IMG/VR virus record: IMGVR_UViG_3300032086_001102 | Coordinates: 1-36,117 of that record | Strand: one strand, 5' to 3' | DNA length: 36,117 nt | DNA from: a virus | In this document: positions 8,144 through 16,500 of the stretch, in pieces | How positions within the stretch are numbered: position 1 is the stretch's first letter | Layout: each line of letters starts with the position of its first letter | Position numbers and translations under genes: made by a program | The notes under the pieces: generated by a model | The model's database searches: none | What the model was told of the DNA's origin: nothing | Seen by the model: the letters and a program-made list of their open reading frames with translations, nothing else

Positions 8144-8326
8144 ATGAAAGCTAAAAAGAAATCTAGAGTTAACGAGGCTGGTAATTACACCAAGCCGGGG
8201 ATGCGTAAAAGATTATTCAGAAAGATTATGGCAGGCTCACGTGGTGGCAAACCAGGGAAGTGGTCTGCACGTAAAGCACAGCTACTAGCTAAAGAATACA
8301 AAGCCGCTGGAGGAGGTTACAAGTAA
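8144..8326 (+). CDS. Basic small phage protein (KPGMRKRLF family)
   Basis: 60 residues, very basic, starting MKAKKKSRVNEAG, with TKPGMRKRLFRKIMAG, GGKPGKWSARKAQLLAKEY and a Gly-rich end. This pattern is recognisable from small basic proteins of marine phages and giant viruses, but the role is unknown. It starts 2 bases after the upstream stop and overlaps the next gene by TAATG. It shares the MKAKKK start with the gene at 7157. Confidence 0.7.
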   Translation: MKAKKKSRVNEAGNYTKPGMRKRLFRKIMAGSRGGKPGKWSARKAQLLAKEYKAAGGGYK

Positions 8327-8565
8327 TGGCTCTTAAGAAATCACAAAAGTCTTTAAAGAACTGGAGCAAACAGAAATGGACTACAGGTTCCGGTAAGGAG
8401 AGTGCTAAGACAGGAGAGGCCTACTTTCCGAAGGGTGCTGTTGCAGCTCTGAAGAAAGCCGGGCTGTACATGAAAGCTACCAGACAGAAGCGAGCAGCTG
8501 TCAAAGCAGGTAAGAATGCAAGTTATTCTGCTGACATACAACGTATTGTAAAAAGATATAGATAA
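8326..8565 (+). CDS. Basic small phage protein (KNWSKQKW family, DUF5872-like)
   Basis: 79 residues, Lys-rich. It begins MALKKSQKSLKNWSKQKWTT and contains TGEAYFPKGAVAALKKAG, a run of basic residues and a C terminus IQRIVKRYR. The L-K-x-W-x-x-Q-x-W start followed by a short Gly/Ser region recalls DUF5872-type small basic proteins. It is the last gene of the basic cassette and stops 6 bases before the next -7 box. Possible nucleic-acid-binding virion component; not proven. Confidence 0.65.
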   Translation: MALKKSQKSLKNWSKQKWTTGSGKESAKTGEAYFPKGAVAALKKAGLYMKATRQKRAAVKAGKNASYSADIQRIVKRYR

Positions 8566-8571
8566 AAGTGT

Positions 8572-8579
8572 TAATTTTG
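8572..8579 (+). promoter_or_regulatory. Promoter -7 box for the capsid module
   Basis: TAATTTTG fits TAnnTTTG, with a TTG about 23 bases upstream (8546-8548). It lies 24 bases before the scaffold ATG and is the nearest promoter for scaffold and capsid genes. Confidence 0.55.
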
Positions 8580-8603
8580 TAACACAAATTCAATTTAATA
8601 AAC

Positions 8604-9761
8604 ATGGACAACAAGGAAAAAGAAATTGAAAACCAGCTAGGTGATGCTGGATTTAGCTTTTCAGATACAATGCCAGAGGGTGCAGAGAATGCTCCACAGG
8701 CAGGACCGGAAAGCTTTGACATAGACATGAGTAGTGCCCCAGCTGAGGAGACACAAACTGTTCAAGAAAACGTTCAACAAGAACCAGAACAAAGTGAACC
8801 GATTGCTGAGGAGCAAACTACACAGCCGACAGAAGAACCTGTTGGCGAAAGTTCTTTAAATCAGGAAATACCCGCTGCTGAACCGGTAGCTCTAGATGAA
8901 TCATCTGTATCTCGTTATGTTAGCGAAAAGCTAGGCGTTGAGATAGAGAGCATTGACGAGTTGTCTCAGTTTATGCAGCAACTACAGCAACAGTCTCAAC
9001 AGCCACAGGTTGATGAGCGTGTTAAAGCAATCTCTGACTTTGTTCAGCAGACAGGCCGCAATCCGGAAGATTGGTTTAAATACCAAAGCTTAAATACATC
9101 TGAAATGGATGATATGACAGCTGTTCGTGTATCTATGTCCAATGAATATCCAAACCTTAGTGGTGATGAGATTGATATGCTTGTCGGCTCAAAGTATAAG
9201 CTTGACGAAGATTATCATTCAGAGGACGAGATTAAGCTCAGCAAACTACAGCTGAAGATTGATGCTGATAAAGCTAGACAGGGAATTGAACAGATACGTG
9301 GTCAATTTGCTGCTCCAGCACCTAGACAAAGTGAGGAGGTTCAGTCACCTATTGATGAGAACTGGATTCGTTCAATGCAAGAGCAAACGAACAACCTTGA
9401 AGCTGTAACTTTTGAGTTAGCTGATGGTAAAGAGTTTGAGTTCAGCATTAATGATTCCTACCGCAATCAGTTGATTGACAAGAACAGCAACATTGAGTCT
9501 TTTTTTGATCAATACATTAGTCAGGATGGACAATGGGACCACGACAAGTTTAACATTCATCAGACCCTTATTGATAACATTGATGCGATTGCTAAATCTT
9601 TGTATCAGCAAGGCTTGAGTGACGGACAGCGTAAGGTTGTTGACCAAGCTGCTAACGTAACGACCAAAACACCAGGGGTAGGCGCTGCTCAGCCTACAGA
9701 TAATGTCTCCCAACAAATCTTAGATGCGTTAGGTGTAGACAAAACTTTGAAATTTTTCTAA
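8604..9761 (+). CDS. Putative scaffolding protein
   Basis: 385 residues, acidic and Gln/Glu-rich. Residues ~30-110 are a low-complexity E/P/Q stretch. A second part with helices follows (SVSRYVSEKLGVEIESIDEL and onwards), with a Gln tract at ~130-140, and the C terminus ends in a short helix (ILDALGVDKTLKFF). The position immediately upstream of the capsid gene, the acidic composition and the helical content match capsid scaffolds. No protease motif is seen. The gene has its own promoter 24 bases upstream and a 19-base gap to the capsid gene. Confidence in the role is moderate, in the gene high. Confidence 0.75.
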   Translation: MDNKEKEIENQLGDAGFSFSDTMPEGAENAPQAGPESFDIDMSSAPAEETQTVQENVQQEPEQSEPIAEEQTTQPTEEPVGESSLNQEIPAAEPVALDESSVSRYVSEKLGVEIESIDELSQFMQQLQQQSQQPQVDERVKAISDFVQQTGRNPEDWFKYQSLNTSEMDDMTAVRVSMSNEYPNLSGDEIDMLVGSKYKLDEDYHSEDEIKLSKLQLKIDADKARQGIEQIRGQFAAPAPRQSEEVQSPIDENWIRSMQEQTNNLEAVTFELADGKEFEFSINDSYRNQLIDKNSNIESFFDQYISQDGQWDHDKFNIHQTLIDNIDAIAKSLYQQGLSDGQRKVVDQAANVTTKTPGVGAAQPTDNVSQQILDALGVDKTLKFF

Positions 9762-9780
9762 CAAATAAAAAATTTAGACC

Positions 9781-11130
9781 ATGGGTTTAAAAACAAATCA
9801 GCCATCAGTTAGTGGTGGCGTACAACAGGCGTTCAAACGCCTAGATCCAGCGAAGTATACTTCATTGGGTGACTTTATTGACGAAGTAAACCGTCCTGAC
9901 ATCCGTGAGGCATTGGTAAAGACTTACGGTGACCAAGGTATCACTGGTTTCCTACAAATGACAGGTGCTGTTAAAGGTGCTGGTACAGCTGACAAAGTAC
10001 AGTGGTGGGAAGAAGCGCGCTTGCACGCACGTCAAACTGGTGACTGGAACGCTTCAGGTGAAATCGTAGTTACAGTAGCTGACGAAAAAATCTTTACTCG
10101 TGTAAACGATGTATTGTTGGTAGGTAAAAAGCGTTACTTGGTTCAGTCTATCACTGACGTAGGTACTCCTGTTACTTCTCGCAAGCTTGAGGTAGCTGCT
10201 CTAGACGGTAGCACTCTTCCAACTTCTGGTGCTGTTGATGCAGCTATCATTGGTAACTTGTACGCTCAAGGTTCAGGTCAGCCAACAGAATACTTGGAAA
10301 GCAACGTAGTACTACGTGAGAACCCATACATGATCTTGAAAGAAACATTCAAGGTTACTGGTTCTCAAGCTACGAACATTGGTTACATCAACTTGGGTAA
10401 CGGCGACTACCGCTGGTACATCAAAGGTGAGATGGATACTCGTCAGCGTTTCCTAGACAAGCGTGAGATGATGATGTTGTTGGGCGAAAACCCATCTTCA
10501 GCTATCACTGTAGGAAGCACTTCTGTTACAGGTTCTGAAGGTTACTTCGCTGCAATTGAAGACCGTGGTATCGTTGAAACAGGTGGTACAGTTAGCACTA
10601 TTGTTGAGCTTGACGCTATCGTTACTGAGCTTGATAAGCAAGGTGCTGCTGCTGAGTACTGTGTATACGGTAACACAGCACAAATGTTGGCTATTGATGA
10701 TATGGTAGCTGGCTTGAACGGCGCTGCTGGATTTGACAATCCGAGCAATGGTCCTGCTGCTTACGGTGCGTTCTCTAACGCTGACCAAGCTGTAACACTA
10801 GGGTTCAAATCATTCACTCGTGGTGGATACACATTCCACAACAAGTCTTGGAAATTGTTGAACGATCCAACATTGTTGGGTGGCTCTGACTTCCAAGGTG
10901 TAATGATTCCTATGACTTCTGTAATTGATCCTAAGAGTGGCGCTCGTGCTGCTGCACTAGAGATGAACTACAAAGCTGTAGATGGATACTCTCGTGAAAT
11001 GGAGCACTGGATGACAGGTTCTATCTTGGGTGTTGCTAACACTAACGATGATAGCTTGCAATTCAACTACCGTTCTGAGTGTAACTTGGTAACTCGCGCT
11101 GCTAACCAGCACGTATTGATCCGCTCATAG
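9781..11130 (+). CDS. Putative major capsid protein
   Basis: 449 residues. I call it the capsid protein from its place after the scaffold, its size, the strong terminator right after it, and its distinctive codon use: Arg codons are CGT/CGC throughout as far as I can read, while neighbouring genes use many AGA, and Leu is often TTG. This is what is expected of the most abundant protein. The chain begins with a short N-arm and a DFIDEVNRPDIREALVKTYG region, then a mixed alpha/beta body with acidic DDSLQFNYRSEC near the C terminus. An HK97-type fold is presumed. Resemblance to crAss-like capsid proteins is possible but cannot be tested here. Confidence 0.75.
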   Translation: MGLKTNQPSVSGGVQQAFKRLDPAKYTSLGDFIDEVNRPDIREALVKTYGDQGITGFLQMTGAVKGAGTADKVQWWEEARLHARQTGDWNASGEIVVTVADEKIFTRVNDVLLVGKKRYLVQSITDVGTPVTSRKLEVAALDGSTLPTSGAVDAAIIGNLYAQGSGQPTEYLESNVVLRENPYMILKETFKVTGSQATNIGYINLGNGDYRWYIKGEMDTRQRFLDKREMMMLLGENPSSAITVGSTSVTGSEGYFAAIEDRGIVETGGTVSTIVELDAIVTELDKQGAAAEYCVYGNTAQMLAIDDMVAGLNGAAGFDNPSNGPAAYGAFSNADQAVTLGFKSFTRGGYTFHNKSWKLLNDPTLLGGSDFQGVMIPMTSVIDPKSGARAAALEMNYKAVDGYSREMEHWMTGSILGVANTNDDSLQFNYRSECNLVTRAANQHVLIRS

Positions 11131-11146
11131 TAGATCAAAATAATAT

Positions 11147-11175
11147 GGAAGGGGCTTTCGGGCCTCTTCCTTTTT
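11147..11175 (+). terminator. Rho-independent terminator after capsid gene
   Basis: A 9-base-pair stem (GGAAGGGGC with GCCTCTTCC, one G-U pair), a 6-base loop and five Ts. It lies 17 bases after the capsid stop. Confidence 0.85.
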
Positions 11176-11204
11176 AATTACTGTTTAATTTAATATTCAA
11201 TACA

Positions 11205-12020
11205 ATGGCTAACACAACAGCTAAAAAATCTCCTGGGCGTCCTAAAAAGACAGCCCCTGCTGTACCCTCAGCAAAGCCCGTAGATTTCTCAATCAAGCAA
11301 CGGGTAAACCCACAGACAACTAAGTTTTACGAAATCACCAGTGGTGGTGGTATCGTTTGTAGAATCAAATCAGAGGTTCTTGTATACGACCCTACAGAGA
11401 AAACAACAATAGCTCTTAGGTACTGCCCTAACGAACGAACTATTGTTCGTGATGAACAGAGCCAATATGCTAAACGTGAGCACATTATTTTTAGAGATAA
11501 GATGCTTGCTGTTGATTATACTCAACCTACACTAATAGAGTTTTTGGATAAGCACCCAGATAACGTGGCTAATGGTGGTGACATCTTCAAAGAAGTAGAT
11601 AAGGCTAAAACAGCAGAAGAAGAATTGGATCGTGAGTTCATGATGCATGAGGCTATCTCAATGATTAAGAACAAGAGCCTTGAAGACCTTCTTCCTGTGG
11701 CTTTGAGCTTGGGCATAAATATCCAACAAGGCAACTACGAAATAAAGCGTGAGCTTTTGAGAGATGCTAAGGCTAACCCTGTAAAGTTTGTACAACTATT
11801 TGACAACCCTCAGGTAAAGTGTCGTTCAGCTGTTATGCAAGCAGGCGACTTCCAAATCTTGAAGCTTAGCGAATCAGGTGTGTACTGGTACGACAACAAT
11901 AGATTGATTGTATCTGTACCTGCTGGAACAGACCCTATAGACGTAGCTACCAGATTCTTTATGACTGAGAAGGGAGCTTCGGCTTACGATAAAGTTGTAG
12001 AAGAGCTTAATAATATTTAA
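11205..12020 (+). CDS. AT-hook-bearing structural-module protein
   Basis: 271 residues. The N terminus contains a KSPGRPKKTAP segment, an AT-hook core (GRP flanked by basic residues) suited to minor-groove DNA binding. The middle has beta strands (KFYEITSGGGIVCRI, LVYDPTEKTTIALRY), then a long helix-rich section with EEELDREFMMHEA. Function is unknown. It is set apart by terminators on both sides, so it may be transcribed by read-through or from a weak promoter. The location between capsid and connector genes suggests a virion or DNA-packaging role. Confidence 0.65.
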   Translation: MANTTAKKSPGRPKKTAPAVPSAKPVDFSIKQRVNPQTTKFYEITSGGGIVCRIKSEVLVYDPTEKTTIALRYCPNERTIVRDEQSQYAKREHIIFRDKMLAVDYTQPTLIEFLDKHPDNVANGGDIFKEVDKAKTAEEELDREFMMHEAISMIKNKSLEDLLPVALSLGINIQQGNYEIKRELLRDAKANPVKFVQLFDNPQVKCRSAVMQAGDFQILKLSESGVYWYDNNRLIVSVPAGTDPIDVATRFFMTEKGASAYDKVVEELNNI

Positions 12021-12046
12021 GTATCTGTTACATAGAATGTTAAGCG

Positions 12047-12077
12047 AGGGGTTGCCAAAAGCAGCCCCTTTTCTTTT
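12047..12077 (+). terminator. Rho-independent terminator
   Basis: A 9-base-pair stem (AGGGGTTGC with GCAGCCCCT, one G-U pair), loop CAAAA, then a T-rich tail TTTTCTTTT. It is directly followed by a promoter box. Confidence 0.8.
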
Positions 12078-12079
12078 CG

Positions 12080-12087
12080 TATATTTG
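12080..12087 (+). promoter_or_regulatory. Bacteroidota-type promoter -7 box
   Basis: TATATTTG is a perfect TAnnTTTG match, 20 bases before the ATG at 12108 and immediately after a terminator. Confidence 0.65.
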
Positions 12088-12107
12088 TAGTACTTAATAT
12101 GTAAACA

Positions 12108-12851
12108 ATGGCAAGTGTAAATAGAGTATATACAGCATTAAAAGACCTGGTCAACAAAGACCAGAAGGGGTTTATTTCTCCAGCTGTATTCAACAGTTTT
12201 GCCGGACTTGCTCAAATGAACATCTTCAACAGATTGTTTGACGAGCATAGAAATGCTATGCGTTTCCGTAGAGCCGGTGTTGACCCAGGTAAAAGTTTAG
12301 GCAAGACTAAAAATATTGACGAGGACTTATCTGTCTTCCAGAAGAAAGCAAAGCTTACACAGGCTAATGGCGAATTTGCTAAGCCTGACGACTTGGCTAG
12401 AGTTACCAGCATGGTAACCAGCAGCACATATGTGTTTGGATCTAGCGTAGGTAACAACGTACAGCTAATGCACAATCAAGAAGATATTGACCGTGCCCTC
12501 ATGAGCGACTTGTCTAACCCAAGCGACACCTCTCCTATTGCGTTAATAGGCGATGTTATTGAGGTCTTCCCTACAAGCGTTAAAAAGATTGAGTTGAGGT
12601 ACTACAAGCTTCCGCAAGGATTAAACCCTACAACAGGCGCTAAAACGTCTTCACAGCCAAAGTTTGGTTACACCAGCTCGGTACCGGGCGTTGAAATCTA
12701 CGATGCTACAAACAGTGTAGACTTTGAATTACCGGAACACTACTTTGGTGACCTTGTTATTGAGATTGCTCAGCTCATTGGTATTAACCTTCGTGACTCT
12801 GCTGTTGCACAGTATGCAGCTATAGAGAAGAAGAAAGAAGAGAATAAATAA
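12108..12851 (+). CDS. Putative ring/connector protein
   Basis: 247 residues. The N-terminal pattern (V-Y-x-A-L-K-D-L-V-N-K-D-Q-x-G-F-I-S-P, then FNSFAGLAQMNIFNRLF) is one I associate with conserved structural proteins of Bacteroidota podoviruses and crAss-like phages located after the capsid genes. A central beta-rich region (KKIELRYYKLP) and a C-terminal helix (VAQYAAIEKKKEE) follow. A connector/ring role is inferred from context and the remembered pattern. The start sits 20 bases after a promoter box, and the next gene is coupled by TAATG. Confidence 0.65.
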   Translation: MASVNRVYTALKDLVNKDQKGFISPAVFNSFAGLAQMNIFNRLFDEHRNAMRFRRAGVDPGKSLGKTKNIDEDLSVFQKKAKLTQANGEFAKPDDLARVTSMVTSSTYVFGSSVGNNVQLMHNQEDIDRALMSDLSNPSDTSPIALIGDVIEVFPTSVKKIELRYYKLPQGLNPTTGAKTSSQPKFGYTSSVPGVEIYDATNSVDFELPEHYFGDLVIEIAQLIGINLRDSAVAQYAAIEKKKEENK

Positions 12852-13591
12852 TGTCTTTAGAAACAGTATCAATAAATCAGATTGTAAATGATTATATGCT
12901 CACGATGGGCTATGATGATTACGGCAACAATGCATCAGAAGTCGTTGTACGCAACTTTGCGCTACGAGGTATCCGAGAGATAGGCTTTGATATGATGCTG
13001 CGTGTAAAGGGCAAAGAAATAACTGTAAACCAGACAAAAGGAACAGCAGACCTCCCTTCAGATTTTGTAGGGTTGCTTAAGCTGGGTATTATCGGTTCAG
13101 ACGGATTGATATATCAGTTTGTAGAAAACAAGAACATCAACCTCATTGCGGGACGTAACAAAGATGTTATACCTGGGTACTCTGCTTTTGACTCAGAGGT
13201 TTACAGAAACTACATCGCTAATGGTTCTCAAGGTCGCCTGTATGGTATGGGTGGAGGCAAGGGTGCTGGTGAATACAGACTTAACTTTGATCAGAACAGG
13301 ATTGAGCTGTCTACTAATGTAGGCGCAGACACCATTGCTATTGAGTACATTGCTGATGAGGCACTTGCAGACAATCCTAGCGTGCATAAATTTGCAGAGG
13401 AAGCGCTAAGAACGTATATATACTATAAACTTATTGAGCGTAAGAGTAATGTTCCAGCTGGTGAAAAGGCACGAGCTCGTCAGGAGTATTACAACGAACG
13501 CAGAAAAGCTAATGCAAGAATGAAGTCGTTCGGTAAGAATGATGCGTTAGCAATGATTAGAAAGAATTTCCGTCAATCGCCTAAGTACTAA
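12851..13591 (+). CDS. Putative head-tail connector (tubular/adaptor) protein
   Basis: 246 residues. An N-terminal helix region (residues 1-60) is followed by KGTADLPSDFVGLLKLGII, GEYRLNFDQNRIELS and DTIAIEYIADEAL, then a helical C terminus with KFAEEALRTYIYYKLIERK. The succession of a short alpha domain, an LPxDF strand, an R-I-x-L-S strand and an I-x-Y-I segment matches tubular/adaptor proteins of the gp11 type in podoviruses. It overlaps the upstream ring gene by TAATG and the nozzle gene follows after 2 bases, which fits this assignment. Residual uncertainty: it could be an alternative tail-completion protein. Confidence 0.65.
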   Translation: MSLETVSINQIVNDYMLTMGYDDYGNNASEVVVRNFALRGIREIGFDMMLRVKGKEITVNQTKGTADLPSDFVGLLKLGIIGSDGLIYQFVENKNINLIAGRNKDVIPGYSAFDSEVYRNYIANGSQGRLYGMGGGKGAGEYRLNFDQNRIELSTNVGADTIAIEYIADEALADNPSVHKFAEEALRTYIYYKLIERKSNVPAGEKARARQEYYNERRKANARMKSFGKNDALAMIRKNFRQSPKY

Positions 13592-13593
13592 TT

Positions 13594-16500
13594 ATGGCTA
13601 TAGATAAGCTTACTCCAAGGTATTTGAATAAAGACAAAGATGAACGTCTTATCAAACCTGTAGAGATGACCGATGCATTGAATGTGCGCATCTCAACAGA
13701 AGATGATGGTGACGGTGTCGTTATTAAGAATGCTTATGGTAATACCGCAAAGAGTTTTAATATCGCTCCACCGGGAGGGACAAATACCGTTGTAGGCTCT
13801 ATCGCTCACGAGCAGTTAGGTATTGTTGTATTCTTTATACACAACAGCAACAACAGCCATAGCATATACCAGTACAGCTCATCTACCGGTTCTTCTACCA
13901 GAGTTTACCAAGACTCTGTATTAGGGTTTACTGCCACTTCTCATGTTACTGGAGATATCATTGAAGCCAATAATGGTGATGTACTTGTATTCTTTAATGA
14001 CCGTGAGTCAGATCCAAAGAAGATAAATACAACAAAGGCTATTACTGGTAACTACCCTAGTAAGTTTACTACAGGTACAGACGAAGAGAAGCTTTTGTTT
14101 TTAACTGTTGCGAAACAGCCGCCACTATCTCCTCCTACGTACAATATTGTAAACAACTCGGCACTAAAAGAAAACAGAATCTTCAACAAGGTATACCAGT
14201 TTGCGTACAAGTACGTTTACGAGGATGGTGAGCATTCTGCACTTTCTCCGTACAGCTCTTTGACGTCTTCTATTACACAGTTGAGAGACGGATTTATCAC
14301 AGAGTCTACCGAAAGATTCTACAATCAGATCAATGTATTTGTAAGAAACACCGTAGCTGATGTAGAAAAGATTGTTGTTTACGCCAGAGAAGGCAATACA
14401 GGGACTTTCTTTGAGATTGCAGAGAAAGACAACGTAAACAATAATAACGCTGTTACAATCAATTTTATAGACGATAAGCGAGGAGCACCACTTTCATCTA
14501 CACAGCAAAACAAGCTGTATGATAACGTACCTCAAAAAGCGGACAGTCAATCTATCGTTGAAGGTCGTCTAATGTACGGAGGTTATACAGAAGGTTACGA
14601 GAATGTAGATACTACAAGTACACTACTAGCCAACTATTCAAATAAGCCTACAAGAGACAACTTTGATGTAGCGTTCAATGGATCTAATTTAAGAACCATT
14701 GAGTTTGATTTCTCTGACAGTGCGTTTGATGGAACAACTAGCGAAGACTCTAGACTATTCATCAATGTATTCTGGGACCCCAAGACTATGAATATTGTCA
14801 ACACCGGTGGTGGTTCTTTAACATTCTCTGATGCTGACTTTTCTTTTATAAAGAATGATGGTAGTGCTGCTATAACATCTGGCGGTGGGGTGATAAACGC
14901 TGTGTCTAATGGTGTTTACTTAGATGCTCAGGGTATACAGTTTAGAGAAAACTTAGATATACCATCTGGTAGTTCAAGAACGGACATTATAGATACTGTA
15001 TACGACTTGTATGACGGCACTTTTGTTGAAATGGGCTTTGGTCCAACAAATGATGGAGATTCAATACAATCTCTTAATAATAACCGTGAAGGTAATTTTG
15101 TAGGAAGCATTTTATTTAGACTTGATGTCACGAAAAACGCTAATACAGTTGATATAGATATCGTTCCTGTAACACTTGTTATGCGTCCTAACTTTATATC
15201 ACATCAAGGTGCACCACTGCAGGTACTATCCTACGAAGAGATTGAAGTAAACATACAGACAGGTAAGACTATATCAAACGGTAGTGCTGTTCTATACAAA
15301 GGTTCAAACTTCTTAGGCTCACTAAAAGGAGAAAGCAAATGTTTTAAGTCGGGCTCTTCACACTCTTTAGGTATCGTTTACTACGATGACAGAAACAGAA
15401 GCACTGGAGTTCAAGAGCTAGGAGACGTGTTTGTAAACTCTTTGAATGACAGAACAGATGAGGATAGCTTGTACGGTCCAGCATCTGTGGTTATGAGATT
15501 AGATCATGACCCACCTTCTTTTGCGAAGAAATGGGCTCCTGTGTATGTAGGTAAAGGCAATACAGAAAGTAAACTAATGTATACTATTTCTGGAGCTTTT
15601 GTGCCTTACAGAAATGACGGTAGCGCATTCTTCTTATCGGGTAAGAGAAAGATATATGTGTCTTTGAACAGCTTATTCAATAAAGAAGAGAGCTACACCA
15701 AGTCAATGAAAGCAGAAATGGCATACGCCTTTAACGCAGGAGACAAGCTTAGGATTATTGACTATAACGATGGCAGCAAGTCAACAGCTGTATTTAATAT
15801 CATTGACTATGTAACTCTTGACGATGGTCCAGATAACCCTATATACAATGAACTAAACAAAGCGTCAAAGTATGCCACTACTGGTGACTTCTTAGTGATT
15901 GAGGAAAATGAAGACGCTACAGGCTTTACCGTTTCTGACATCAATGATGACGACAGCAACTGGTTTAAGCAATGCCTTGTTGAAATATTCAACAATCAGT
16001 CTAAAGTAGAAACCAACATATACTATGAAATAGGTACTGCTTACGATGTAACATCTGGAGCTCACGAAGATGATAGAACAGCAACAACACTTGATCTTAC
16101 TATCACCGTGTCTTCTTCAGGCGACCTGGAGGGGAATACAGCGACACGTGTATTCAAGGGTGATTCTATCGTTGTGGGTTCTAATACTATAACAATAGGA
16201 AACGTATACAAAGAGGGTAGCACTTACTACTTCTACGCTAGTGATAAATCTGTAACTCCTCTAGGTGTAGCTTCTTATACAGACGCAACTGTAAGTGGTA
16301 CAGAGAAAGTTATTGAAATCACGCAGGGTGATGCTTACTTTAGATTGAGAAACTGTTTCACGTCTGTTACTCAAATCAACAGAAGAAACTTCCGTACGTT
16401 CTTGGTACAGAACTCTGTTACAAGGTTTGTAGAAAGCTACAGTGTTAGTGATTTCTTTGTCTCTGAGTCGTCTTCAATCGGTAGACCTATATCGTATATA

